DNA of 61,637 nucleotides. Source: an uncultured Oscillospiraceae bacterium (lineage in GTDB: Bacteria > Bacillota > Clostridia > Oscillospirales > Oscillospiraceae). The position numbers and the translations under genes are program-made. Every line of letters begins with the position of its first letter. Position 1 is the first letter of the stretch. The stretch lies in contig CALXDH010000014.1 in the NCBI GenBank assembly GCA_944387015.1, positions 1 through 61,637 of the forward strand, read 5' to 3'. Of this stretch, positions 46,282-54,558 are shown one piece after another. A model generated the notes under the pieces. That model searched no databases, was not told where the DNA came from, and saw only the letters and a list, made by a program, of their open reading frames with translations.

Positions 46282-47763
46282 ATGAAACTGCAACTGATCG
46301 GCCACGACGAACGGTATGTGGTGGAACAGAGCCTGATGGCCCTGTTCCCCGGCGAGCTGCCGGAATACGCCCCCATCGCCCCGGAGGACACGGACTGGGC
46401 CGTCATCACGCTGGAGCAGACTGCGGAGCGGGGTCATGTGCGGGTGGAGCTGACCTGCCGGGGCAAGACCGCCAGAACGTGCGTGGCCTTCACCCCCGAG
46501 GGAACGGACTTTGACCGGGAGGGCCAGCGCCGGCACGCCATCGGCCGCTGCTTTTTCCTGGCGGCCCGGGAGGTGCTGGGCAGTGCTCCCCCCTGGGGGA
46601 TGCTCACCGGCGTCCGGCCGGATAAGCCGGTGACCTGGGCGCTGGCGGCGGGGAAGACGGCGCTCCAGGCCCTGCAGATGATGGAAGAGGAATACTTCGT
46701 CTCTCCGGACCGGGCCGCGCTGGCGGTGGAGACCGGAGGGGTGGCCCTTCGGGCCGCCCGGGATCTGGGCAAACAGGACATCGCGGTGTACGTGGGGATC
46801 CCCTTCTGCCCCACCCGCTGCGCTTACTGCTCCTTTGTCAGCCAGTCGGTGGAGCGGAGCTTTGCCTTGGTGCCCCCCTATGTGGACGCCCTGGTGGAGG
46901 AGATCCGCTCCGGCGGCAAAATGGTGCGGGAGACGGGGCTGCAGGTCCGCTCGTTCTATATGGGCGGCGGCACTCCCACCACTCTCTCTGCGGAGCAGAT
47001 GGACCGGGTGCTGACGGCATTTGAAGAGGCTTTTGACTGCGGCCACTGTGACGAGATCACCGTGGAGGCAGGCCGCCCGGACACCATCACCGCGGAAAAG
47101 CTGGCGGTGCTCAAGGCCCACGGCGTCACCCGGGTCTCGGTGAACCCCCAGACCATGGAGGACCATGTCCTCCGGGCCATCGGCCGCCGCCATACCGCCG
47201 CCGATATTGAGGCGGCCATGGAGCTGGTGGCGGGATATGGATTCCCCCATGTGAATATGGATTTGATTGCGGGGCTTCCGGCGGATACGCCGGAGGGCTT
47301 CCGCCGTTCCCTGGACCGGTGCCTGGCCTTCGGCACCGACAATGTCACGGTCCACACGCTGGCGCTGAAAAAGGGCAGCCGCATTCTGCTGGAGGGTCTG
47401 CCCATCCCCGGCCCGGAGGATGTGGCGGCGATGCTGGACTACGCGGCCCCGGCACTGCGGAAGGCCGGGTACAGTCCCTATTACCTCTACCGGCAAAAGT
47501 ACATGTCCGGCAGCTTTGAGAATACCGGCTGGTGCCGCCCCGGGGCGGAGTGCTGGTATAACGTGCAGATCATGTCGGAGCTTTGCTCGATCCTGTCCTT
47601 CGGCGCCGGCGGGTCCACCAAGATGGTGGAGCCGGGCACCAACCACATCGAGCGGGTGTTCAACCTGAAATACCCCAAGGAGTATACCGAGCGGCCGGAG
47701 AAGGCGGCGGCCAACCAGGCGGCTTTCGCGGCGTTTTATGAGTCGTTGAAAGGAGCGCAGTGA
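46282..47763 (+). CDS. hemZ: Coproporphyrinogen dehydrogenase HemZ (radical SAM)
   Basis: 493-residue oxygen-independent radical SAM enzyme of the HemN/HemZ family. The [4Fe-4S] cysteines lie in PFCPTRCAYCSF (C176, C180, C183), followed by the SAM-binding YMGGGTPTTLS motif and a HemN-type C-terminal region (YYLYRQKYMSGS). The ~165-residue N-terminal extension without an iron-sulphur motif is typical of HemZ rather than HemN/HemW. Despite the name, HemZ activity in heme synthesis is poorly proven; other hem genes are not in the window. Confidence 0.93.
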   Translation: MKLQLIGHDERYVVEQSLMALFPGELPEYAPIAPEDTDWAVITLEQTAERGHVRVELTCRGKTARTCVAFTPEGTDFDREGQRRHAIGRCFFLAAREVLGSAPPWGMLTGVRPDKPVTWALAAGKTALQALQMMEEEYFVSPDRAALAVETGGVALRAARDLGKQDIAVYVGIPFCPTRCAYCSFVSQSVERSFALVPPYVDALVEEIRSGGKMVRETGLQVRSFYMGGGTPTTLSAEQMDRVLTAFEEAFDCGHCDEITVEAGRPDTITAEKLAVLKAHGVTRVSVNPQTMEDHVLRAIGRRHTAADIEAAMELVAGYGFPHVNMDLIAGLPADTPEGFRRSLDRCLAFGTDNVTVHTLALKKGSRILLEGLPIPGPEDVAAMLDYAAPALRKAGYSPYYLYRQKYMSGSFENTGWCRPGAECWYNVQIMSELCSILSFGAGGSTKMVEPGTNHIERVFNLKYPKEYTERPEKAAANQAAFAAFYESLKGAQ

Positions 47764-47764
47764 C

Positions 47765-48697
47765 ATGCCCTATTCCCTCAAGGAGATCAATGAAGCCATC
47801 CGCACGGACCCCAAGGGCTTTGCGGAGGAGTGCGACGCGGGATTTGCCAAGAAGGTGGAAAACGCGGCCCGGCAGATCGCCGAGCACCGGCGGGAGTCCC
47901 ATGTGATTTTGCTCTCCGGCCCCTCCGGTTCCGGCAAGACCACCACCGCCCTGAAGATCGAGGAGGCCCTGGAGCGCATCGGCATCTCCACCCACACCAT
48001 CTCCATGGACAATTACTTCAACACCATCGACCCGGAGACGGCCCCCCGGAACCGGGAGGGCGCCATTGACTACGAGTCCCCCTTCTGCCTGGACATCGAC
48101 CTGCTCAACCGGCATTTTTCCATGCTGGACCGGGGCGAGACGATCCATGTGCCCAAGTATGAGTTCTCCCGGCAGATGCGCTCCAACATCCTCTCTCAGC
48201 CGCTGAAGCTGGGACCGGATGAGCTGGCGATCTTCGAGGGGATCCATGCCCTCAACGACATCATCGTGGGGAAAAATCCAAAGGCCTTCAAGCTCTATAT
48301 CGCCGCCCGGTCCAATTATACCAGCGGCGAGGGAGAGATCGTCTTCCAGCATCCCTGGCTGCGCCTGTGCCGCCGCATCGTCCGGGACTATAAGTTCCGG
48401 GGCAGCGACGCCGGCTTTACGCTGAAGATGTGGAACAATGTGGTCCGGGGCGAGAAGCTCTACATCTCCCCCTATAAGGAGAATGCGAACCTGATGTTCG
48501 ACTCGTCCCTGGCCTGCGAGGTCTCCGCCCTCAAGCCCTTCGTGGTGCCTTTGCTGGAGGCGGTCTCCCAGGAGAAATATCCCATCGCCGGGGAGATGCT
48601 GCGGGCCCTGGACCGGTTCGAGGTTTTGGATGAGTCTTACATCGCGCCGGATTCCCTGGCCCGGGAGTTTATCGGCGGCAGCACCTATTCCTACTGA
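47765..48697 (+). CDS. Uridine kinase-like nucleoside kinase (PRK/UDK family)
   Basis: 310-residue P-loop kinase. Walker A GPSGSGKT begins at residue 52, followed by the MDNYF phosphate-acceptor segment, EGAIDYESP and the FEGIHALND Walker-B-like strand, all typical of phosphoribulokinase/uridine kinase proteins. Compared with classical Udk (~210 residues) it has an N-terminal extension of about 45 residues and a longer C-terminus, as in the clostridial 'nucleoside kinase' group that are often fused to TGS domains; here no TGS part is present. It starts two bases after hemZ. Confidence 0.88.
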   Translation: MPYSLKEINEAIRTDPKGFAEECDAGFAKKVENAARQIAEHRRESHVILLSGPSGSGKTTTALKIEEALERIGISTHTISMDNYFNTIDPETAPRNREGAIDYESPFCLDIDLLNRHFSMLDRGETIHVPKYEFSRQMRSNILSQPLKLGPDELAIFEGIHALNDIIVGKNPKAFKLYIAARSNYTSGEGEIVFQHPWLRLCRRIVRDYKFRGSDAGFTLKMWNNVVRGEKLYISPYKENANLMFDSSLACEVSALKPFVVPLLEAVSQEKYPIAGEMLRALDRFEVLDESYIAPDSLAREFIGGSTYSY

Positions 48698-48743
48698 GCG
48701 GACACAAAGCGGAGCGCCTGCAAGGCGCGGGGAGGTTTGAAAG

Positions 48744-49160
48744 ATGAACGAACAGCTGCGGCAACTGCTCCAATGCGTCCAGAAGACCGCCGGCGAATTC
48801 GCGGACACCGCCTCTGACGCGGCATACGGCGTCAGGGGAAAGGCCTGGGAGCTGGCATCGGTGGCAAAGCTCAACATCCGCGCGGCGGAAAACAAGGCGG
48901 ACACCGGCCGGGCCCTCCGGGAAGTGGGAGAGATGATCTACGCCACCCACACCGGGACCCCCACCGACTCGGATGTGCTGCTGGAAAAGCTGCAGGAGAT
49001 CGACCGGCTCCGGGAGGAGGCGGAGGCCATCCAGGCGGAGATCGGGCGGCTCAAGGGACAGGAGGCGGAAAACCGCTGCCCCACCTGCGGTGCCCCCACC
49101 CGGGCAGAAGATGCGTTCTGCCGGGAGTGCGGCGGAAAACTGTCAAAAGGAGAGCAGTAA
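48744..49160 (+). CDS. Zinc-ribbon protein with helical stalk, function unknown
   Basis: 138-residue protein. Residues 1-105 are predicted helical, including a charged coiled coil (about 79-108, LEKLQEIDRLREEAEAIQAEI), and the C-terminus is a zinc ribbon with C112-x2-C115 and C126-x2-C129 (CPTCGAP...CRECGGKL). No membrane segment. AGGTTTGAAAG lies before the ATG, a modest ribosome site. The stop is adjacent to the purine nucleoside phosphorylase start. I cannot assign a function; such proteins are common, uncharacterised members of Clostridia. Confidence 0.82.
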   Translation: MNEQLRQLLQCVQKTAGEFADTASDAAYGVRGKAWELASVAKLNIRAAENKADTGRALREVGEMIYATHTGTPTDSDVLLEKLQEIDRLREEAEAIQAEIGRLKGQEAENRCPTCGAPTRAEDAFCRECGGKLSKGEQ

Positions 49161-49985
49161 ATGGATTACACCATGGAACAGTATCAGCAGAGCGCTCAGG
49201 CACTGCGGCAGCGGCTGGGTGATTTTCGGCCCCGGGTGCTGCTGATCCTGGGCTCCGGCCTGGGGGCGCTGGCAGACGCGGTGGAAAACCCCATCTGTGT
49301 CCCCTATGCGGAAGTGCCCCATATGAAGCGCTCTACCGCCCCGGATCACAAGGGGCAGTTTGTCTTCGGAAAGCTCTCCGGCCAGAATGTAGCGGTGATG
49401 CAGGGCCGGCTCCATACCTATGAGGGGTGGTCCTTCCAGGACGTGAGTTATCCCGTGCGGGTGCTGCGGCTGCTGGGGGCGGAGGCTATGATCGTCACCA
49501 ATGCCGCCGGCGCGGTGAATACCAGCTTTTCCGCCGGAGACATCATGCTCATCACGGACCACATCAAGCTCTTCGGCGTGAGCCCCCTGTGCGGGCCCAA
49601 CCTGGAGGAATTCGGCCCCCGGTTCCCGGATATGAGCCATGTGTATACGCCGGCGCTGCGGTATGTGGCCCGGCAGACCGCCAAGGCGCTGGAGATCTCC
49701 CTGCGGGAGGGCGTGTACATGTACTTCCCCGGCCCGCAGTACGAGACGCCGGCGGAGGTGCGCCTGGCCCGGACGCTGGGCGCCGACGCGGTGGGCATGT
49801 CCACCGTGCCGGAGGCCATCGTGGCGGCCCACTGCGGCATGCAGGTGCTGGGCTTTACCCTCTGCACCAACATGGCCGCCGGTGTGCTGGAATCCCCGCT
49901 CAGCTCCGATGAGGTGCTGGAAGCGGCCGCCCAGGCGGGACCCCGCTTCGGCGCGCTGGTCAAGGGCTGTCTGGCCAGACTGTAA
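49161..49985 (+). CDS. punA: Purine-nucleoside phosphorylase (trimeric, class II)
   Basis: 274-residue enzyme that phosphorolyses inosine/guanosine to the free base and ribose 1-phosphate. The phosphate-binding ILGSGLGALAD at the N-terminus, the QGRLHTYEGW segment, TNAAGAVN and the base-site GPQYETPAEVR and VGMSTVPEAI motifs are those of the NP-I low-molecular-mass family. AAAAGGAG precedes the ATG, which follows the previous stop directly. With hpt it forms part of a purine salvage set in the window. Confidence 0.95.
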   Translation: MDYTMEQYQQSAQALRQRLGDFRPRVLLILGSGLGALADAVENPICVPYAEVPHMKRSTAPDHKGQFVFGKLSGQNVAVMQGRLHTYEGWSFQDVSYPVRVLRLLGAEAMIVTNAAGAVNTSFSAGDIMLITDHIKLFGVSPLCGPNLEEFGPRFPDMSHVYTPALRYVARQTAKALEISLREGVYMYFPGPQYETPAEVRLARTLGADAVGMSTVPEAIVAAHCGMQVLGFTLCTNMAAGVLESPLSSDEVLEAAAQAGPRFGALVKGCLARL

Positions 49986-50049
49986 CGCCATCGGCTCCGC
50001 AGAACGGGGAGCCGGCGCGTATTTTTCAATAATTCGAGGTATTCTCTTC

Positions 50050-51663
50050 ATGTCCAAACAAGAAAAGAAGTCGTTCCTGGGCGGCGCGGCGGTTCTGGCT
50101 GCCGCTGTGGCCATTGTGAAGATCATCGGCGCCGTTTACAAGATCCCCCTGGGGAACATCATCGGCGACGAGGGCAAGGCCCATTTCACGGTCGCCTACA
50201 ACATCTACAACCTGCTTTTGACCATCTCCACTGCGGGACTGCCGCTGGCCATCTCCAAGCTCACCAGCGAGGCCCACGCCCTGGGGCGGGAGAATGAAAA
50301 ACGAAAGATCTTCAGCACGTCCATCTGGCTGTTCTTCGGCCTGGGCCTGGTGTTCTCCCTCTTCATGTTCTTCGGTTCGGCGCAGCTGGCCGCCTTCATG
50401 AACGACTCCCTGGCCTTCTGGTCCATCCGGGCCCTGTCTCCGGCGGTCTTCTGCGTGTGCCTTTTGGCCTGCATGCGGGGCTATACCCAGGGACAGGGAA
50501 ACATGACCCCCACCGCGGTGAGCCAGATCCTGGAGGCGCTTTGTAAGCTGGGGATCGGACTGTCTCTTGCCTGGTATTTCCTGCAGCTGGGCAAGGGCGT
50601 GGAGATCAGTGCCGCCGGCGCCATCCTGGGCGTCACGGTGGGCACGGTGCTCTCCATGGTGTTTTTGATCTTCTATCTGCTGCGCCACCGGGACCGGACG
50701 GAATCTCTGGACGTTCCGGAGAGCAGCGGCACACTGATGAAAAAGGTGCTGCTTATCGGCGTGCCCATCACGCTGAGCAACTCCGCCATGAGCATCATCA
50801 CCCTCATCGACTCCAAGATCGTCCTGGGACGGCTGGAGGCGATTTCCAGTCTGCTGGCGGAAAAGCCTGCGGCGCTTTACGGGCAGTATACCTTCGGCAT
50901 GGACCTTATCAATCTGCCGCCCTCCTTTGTCTATCCCGTCACCATGAGCCTCATCCCCTTCGCGGCGGCGGCCATGGCCCGGAAGGACAGCGCCGGGGCC
51001 AACCGCATCATCTCCTCCGCCTTCCGGCTCATCGCCATCCTGGCCATCCCCGCGGGCGTGGGACTCAGCGTCCTCTCCGGACCGATCCTGATGATGCTCT
51101 ATCCGGCCCAGAAAGAGGCCGCCATGGCCGCAGGCCCCCACCTGCAGGTTCTGGGCATCGCCTGCATCTTCATCTGCCTCATGACTTTGACCAATGCCAT
51201 TTTGCAGTCCTACGGCCATGAGCGCATCCCCATCTGCACGATGATCGCGGGCGGAATCGTGAAGATCGTGATGAACTATGTCCTGGTGGGGAACCCGGAC
51301 ATCAATATCCACGGCGCGCCCATCTCCACCCTTTGCTGCTATCTGGTGATTTCCGGGCTGAACCTCTTCTTTGTATGGAAGTACTCCCCGGAAAAGCCCC
51401 GGTACCTGCAGCTGTTTACAAAGCCTGTGATCGCCTCCGCACTGATGGGCGGCGCTGCCTGGGCGGTGCACGGTCTGGTGCTGCAGGCGCTTACCGGCGG
51501 TGAATACGCCTACGGTGCCAATGCTCTGGCTACGTTCCTGGGCATCGGTGCCGGCGTGGTGGTGTATTTCGTTCTGGTGATCGCCCTGCGGATCCTCCGG
51601 GCGGAGGATATGAAGGGCATCCCCCACGGGCAGACCCTGGTCCGCCTGCTGCACCTGCGCTGA
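50050..51663 (+). CDS. Polysaccharide biosynthesis/flippase protein (SpoVB/YabM-like)
   Basis: 537-residue membrane protein with about 14 helices of the MATE-like MOP superfamily, in the PST/MviN branch (SpoVB, YabM, MurJ2). The N-terminal GGAAVLAAAVAIVKIIGAVYKIPLG is characteristic of SpoVB-type flippases, which export lipid-linked peptidoglycan or spore-wall intermediates. The frame is open far upstream, but the ATG at 50050 begins the family N-terminus, with GAGG nine bases before. Its position at the head of mazG-hup-rqcP-yabP matches YabM in Bacillus. Confidence 0.92.
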   Translation: MSKQEKKSFLGGAAVLAAAVAIVKIIGAVYKIPLGNIIGDEGKAHFTVAYNIYNLLLTISTAGLPLAISKLTSEAHALGRENEKRKIFSTSIWLFFGLGLVFSLFMFFGSAQLAAFMNDSLAFWSIRALSPAVFCVCLLACMRGYTQGQGNMTPTAVSQILEALCKLGIGLSLAWYFLQLGKGVEISAAGAILGVTVGTVLSMVFLIFYLLRHRDRTESLDVPESSGTLMKKVLLIGVPITLSNSAMSIITLIDSKIVLGRLEAISSLLAEKPAALYGQYTFGMDLINLPPSFVYPVTMSLIPFAAAAMARKDSAGANRIISSAFRLIAILAIPAGVGLSVLSGPILMMLYPAQKEAAMAAGPHLQVLGIACIFICLMTLTNAILQSYGHERIPICTMIAGGIVKIVMNYVLVGNPDINIHGAPISTLCCYLVISGLNLFFVWKYSPEKPRYLQLFTKPVIASALMGGAAWAVHGLVLQALTGGEYAYGANALATFLGIGAGVVVYFVLVIALRILRAEDMKGIPHGQTLVRLLHLR

Positions 51664-51788
51664 GACCGGGCGCGGGCGCCTGGACGGCGGCGGAGCACTC
51701 CGCCGCCGCCCAAATTTCCGCAGATCCGGTGGAAATCCTTGAAATTCAAGGGTTTTCCGTGAAATTATCTTGCAAAGGCAGAAGATGT

Positions 51789-52595
51789 ATGGTAGATTTT
51801 CAATGTAAACCGCATTATAGCTACGAGGACTTCCTGGAAGTGATGCGCCTGCTGCGCGCCCCCGGCGGCTGCCCCTGGGACCGGGAGCAGACCCACGGCT
51901 CCATCCGGCGCAATTTCCTGGAGGAGACCTATGAGGTCCTGGACGCCCTGGACCGGGATGATCCCCGGGACATGTGCGAGGAGCTGGGCGATGTGATGAT
52001 GCAGGTCGCCTTTCATGCCCAGATCGAGGCGGAGCGGGGCAACTTCACCATGGACGACGTGGTGGACGGCGTGACGAAAAAGCTGGTCTACCGCCATCCC
52101 CATGTGTTCGGCACCGTGGAGGCGGAGACCTCCGAGCAGGTGCTGGTGAACTGGGAGGCCCTCAAGCGCAAGGAAAAGGGACAGGCCACCACCGCCGACG
52201 CCGTGGAGTCCGTGCCCCATACGCTGCCGGCGTTGTGGCGGGCGGAGAAGGTGCAGAAAAAGGCCACCAAGGCGGGCTTTGACTGGCCGGATGTGACCGG
52301 TGCGCTGGACAAGCTGGAAGAGGAGATCCGGGAGCTGCGGGAGGCCGTGGCATCCGGCCGGGAGACCGACGCCGCGCACGGTGTGCGGGAGGAGCTGGGC
52401 GACGTGCTGTTTATGGCCGCCAAGGTAGCTCAGATGTCCGGCGTGGACCCGGAAGAGGCGCTGCACTGTGCCTGCGATAAGTTCAACCGCCGCTTCCGCT
52501 ATGTGGAAGAGCATGCCGGGGAGTCCCTTTCGGCGTGCGGCGGGGAGAAACTCATTGCCCTGTGGCAGGACGCCAAGAAAACAGAAGAGTCTTAA
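51789..52595 (+). CDS. mazG: Nucleoside triphosphate pyrophosphohydrolase MazG
   Basis: 268-residue house-cleaning NTP pyrophosphatase (YabN C-terminal equivalent). Two MazG-type modules are seen: LRAPGGCPWDREQTHGSIRRNFLEETYEVLDAL with the EExxE...ExxD metal site, and a second one near residues 190-235 (EEELREL..., LGDVLFMAAKVA). The methylase-like N-terminal part of Bacillus YabN is absent. The start at 51789 is chosen on family fit; its ribosome site (AAAGG at some distance) is weak. Confidence 0.92.
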   Translation: MVDFQCKPHYSYEDFLEVMRLLRAPGGCPWDREQTHGSIRRNFLEETYEVLDALDRDDPRDMCEELGDVMMQVAFHAQIEAERGNFTMDDVVDGVTKKLVYRHPHVFGTVEAETSEQVLVNWEALKRKEKGQATTADAVESVPHTLPALWRAEKVQKKATKAGFDWPDVTGALDKLEEEIRELREAVASGRETDAAHGVREELGDVLFMAAKVAQMSGVDPEEALHCACDKFNRRFRYVEEHAGESLSACGGEKLIALWQDAKKTEES

Positions 52596-52659
52596 TCGCG
52601 TTTTGCGTTAAGAATATAGGGAAGAATACCCCAAGATTTCAAATAGGAGGATTTTATTC

Positions 52660-52935
52660 ATGAACAAGGCTGAACTCATCAACTCTGTCGCTGCTACCGC
52701 CGAGGTCTCCAAGAAGGAAGCCGAGGCTGTCATCACCGCTACTCTGGACGCCATCACCGCCGCCCTGAAGGAAGGCGACAAGGTCCAGCTGGTGGGCTTT
52801 GGCTCCTTCGAGGTGAAAAAGCGCGCCGCCCGCATCGGCCGCAACCCCAAGACCAAGGAGTCCATTGAGATCCCTGCTTCCGTGGTGCCTGTGTTCAAGG
52901 CCGGCAAGGCGCTCAAGGACACCGTGGCGAAGTAA
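52660..52935 (+). CDS. hup: HU family DNA-binding protein
   Basis: 91-residue histone-like protein. It starts MNKAELINSVAATAEVSKKEAE and contains the DNA-binding arm sequence GFGSFEVKKRAARIGRNPKTKE..IEIPA with the conserved proline that kinks DNA. AGGAGG precedes the ATG. HU between mazG and rqcP is a usual arrangement in Clostridia. A perfect GAAA-loop hairpin follows about 70 bases after the stop. Confidence 0.97.
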   Translation: MNKAELINSVAATAEVSKKEAEAVITATLDAITAALKEGDKVQLVGFGSFEVKKRAARIGRNPKTKESIEIPASVVPVFKAGKALKDTVAK

Positions 52936-53004
52936 GCAGGACGCCAGTCGTCCGCAAGCGGCGGCAGGCCGGGCCTGCGGCTGCGAACCGTGAAAACGAT
53001 CAGG

Positions 53005-53034
53005 GGACTGCCGGCACGAAAGTGCCGGCAGTCC
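53005..53034 (+). other. GAAA-tetraloop hairpin upstream of rqcP
   Basis: GGACTGCCGGCAC-GAAA-GTGCCGGCAGTCC: a perfect 13-bp stem with a GNRA loop ending about seven bases before the rqcP ribosome site. It is followed by TGCTTTGG, too few T residues for a standard terminator, so partial termination, RNA processing or stabilisation are options. Confidence 0.7.
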
Positions 53035-53052
53035 TGCTTTGGAGGAAACCAT

Positions 53053-53322
53053 ATGCGTTTGGACAAATATTTGAAGGTGACCCGGCTCATCAAGCGCCGG
53101 ACCGTGGCCAACGAGGCCTGCGACAACGGTCTTGTGACCGTCAACGGCAAGCCCGCCCGGGCCAGCTACGACGTGAAGGTGGGAGATCAGATCACCCTGC
53201 GCTTCGGCATCCGCACCATCACGGTGGAGGTGCTCTCCGTTCAGGAGACGGTGCGCCAGGCGGAGGCCGGCGGTCTGTACCGGGAGGTGGACCGCCGGAG
53301 AAGCGAGGAGTCCCCGGAGTAA
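53053..53322 (+). CDS. rqcP: S4-domain RNA-binding protein RqcP
   Basis: 89-residue S4 RNA-binding protein (YabO/Hsp15 family) that works with RqcH in adding alanine tails to stalled nascent chains on 50S subunits. It starts MRLDKYLKVTRLIKRRTVANEACDNGLVTVNG, the S4 signature, and its place between hup and yabP matches yabO in Bacillus. TTGGAGG precedes the ATG; a longer frame upstream would start inside the hairpin. Confidence 0.95.
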   Translation: MRLDKYLKVTRLIKRRTVANEACDNGLVTVNGKPARASYDVKVGDQITLRFGIRTITVEVLSVQETVRQAEAGGLYREVDRRRSEESPE

Positions 53323-53381
53323 GGCGCTCCGCATAATCCTGCCCCTCAGGCCATATAGTTGGGACAGGGGAGGGACGCCGT

Positions 53382-53666
53382 ATGAACGACTATCATGAAA
53401 TGCCGCCATCCACGCACCGCCTGGAGCTGACGGGACGGGAGCAGATGACCATCTCCGGCGTGGAGGATGTGGAGCGGTTTGATGAAAGCAGCATCGTGAT
53501 GACCACCACCGCCGGGGTCCTGGTCATCATGGGGGAGGATCTGCACATCGGCAAGCTGTCGCTGGACGGCGGGGAGCTGCATGTGGACGGCCGCGTGGAC
53601 TCCCTGACCTACGAGGACGGCGGGCGGGAATCGGGCGGCGGCTTTTTGCGCCGCCTGTTTGGCTGA
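53382..53666 (+). CDS. yabP: Sporulation protein YabP
   Basis: 94-residue sporulation protein of the YabP/YqfC family. The core THRLELTGREQMTISGVEDVERFDESSIVMTT-type beta pattern followed by VLVIMGEDLHIGKLSLDGGELHVDGRVDSLTY is the family hallmark. It is predicted to be a small all-beta protein needed at spore coat/forespore stage, co-transcribed with yabQ. GGGAGG lies before the ATG. Its presence is good evidence that the organism forms spores. Confidence 0.93.
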   Translation: MNDYHEMPPSTHRLELTGREQMTISGVEDVERFDESSIVMTTTAGVLVIMGEDLHIGKLSLDGGELHVDGRVDSLTYEDGGRESGGGFLRRLFG

Positions 53667-53670
53667 GCCT

Positions 53671-54384
53671 ATGGGCAACAGCGTCTCCGGGCAGCTGGTG
53701 CTCTTCGGCCAGTCCATTTTGCTGGGCGCGGCGGCAGGCGTGGTATATGATCTGCTGCGGGCGTTCCGGCGGCGCTGGCCCCGCTCCACCGCGGCGCTGG
53801 ACAGTGTATACTGCCTGCTGCTGGGCGGCGGGCTGCTGCTCTTTGCCCTGGAGCGGGGGGCGGGAGAGCTGCGGCTGTACGCCCTGGTAGGGCTTCTGGG
53901 CGGTGCGGTGCTGTTTTTCAGCCTCTTTGCGGATCTCCTGCGGCCGGTATGGGATTTTTGGGTGGATACAGTGGCCTATTTGGCGTATTTGCTGTTGATT
54001 CCCTGGAAATTGGTGAAAAAATTCTGCAAAAAATTGGCCGCCGCCGGAAAAAATCTCTTTTATTTTGCGGGAAAATGCTATACAATAAAACAAACTGGAG
54101 CCAAACGGTTCCGAAGAACGGGAGGTGCCGGGCATGGCAAGACGGAAAACGGAAAAACCCAAGCGGGCCGGCACCGGACCGGTGGTTCGCCTGCTGCTGT
54201 TGCTGCTGCTGGTGAGCCTGGGATGGCAGCTGGTGCGGATCAACCGTCAGGTGGAGACTGCCCAGGCCCAAAAGGAGGAACTGGCGGAGCAGGTGGAGTC
54301 CCAGCAGGCGGAAAACGACGCCCTGCGGGCGGACATCGCCGACGGCGGCAGCCAGGAGAAAAAAGAGGAGATCGCCCGGGATGA
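53671..54384 (+). CDS. yabQ: Sporulation protein YabQ
   Basis: YabQ-like membrane protein. About four hydrophobic helices (residues 8-30, 42-60, 66-84, 90-112) precede a basic stretch (KKFCKKLAAAGKNLFYFAGKCYTIKQTG). The frame stays open to 54384, giving 237 codons and overlapping divIC by 251 bases in another frame; the last ~85 residues are a low-complexity G/A/R/P translation of divIC DNA and look unnatural. The true protein may be shortened by a frameshift, or really carry this tail. A TTG at 53659 overlapping yabP is an alternative start; the ribosome site is weak either way. Confidence 0.65.
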   Translation: MGNSVSGQLVLFGQSILLGAAAGVVYDLLRAFRRRWPRSTAALDSVYCLLLGGGLLLFALERGAGELRLYALVGLLGGAVLFFSLFADLLRPVWDFWVDTVAYLAYLLLIPWKLVKKFCKKLAAAGKNLFYFAGKCYTIKQTGAKRFRRTGGAGHGKTENGKTQAGRHRTGGSPAAVAAAGEPGMAAGADQPSGGDCPGPKGGTGGAGGVPAGGKRRPAGGHRRRRQPGEKRGDRPG

Positions 54385-54430
54385 ACTGGGCATGGTTGCG
54401 CCCGGCGAGCGGGTGTTTGTTGTGAATTGA
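54134..54430 (+). CDS. divIC: Septum formation initiator DivIC/FtsL-like protein
   Basis: 98-residue bitopic division protein. A basic N-terminus (MARRKTEKPKRAG) leads into one membrane helix (about 17-35), then a coiled coil rich in Q/E/A (about 38-75) as in DivIC/FtsB, ending in GMVAPGERVFVVN. In Bacillus DivIC joins FtsL and DivIB at the septum, and follows yabQ, as here. GGGAGG is eight bases before the ATG; a GTG three codons earlier is possible. It overlaps the extended yabQ frame by 251 bases. Confidence 0.92.
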   Translation: MARRKTEKPKRAGTGPVVRLLLLLLLVSLGWQLVRINRQVETAQAQKEELAEQVESQQAENDALRADIADGGSQEKKEEIARDELGMVAPGERVFVVN

Positions 54431-54558
54431 AGTGGTGCCGGGCGACGAGGGAGGCGATGAGCCTCTCCCGCTTGTGCCGGCATCGCGTCTTTTCTGTCAG
54501 TCGTTCCGCGCCGGGAGCCGGCGCAAAAAAATAGTTGGAAGGAGAAACATTTCACCGT

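Noticed and set aside
49639-50049. N-terminal extension of the SpoVB-like protein through the purine nucleoside phosphorylase gene
   Set aside because: The extension is arginine/proline-rich out-of-frame translation of the phosphorylase; the family N-terminus begins at 50050.
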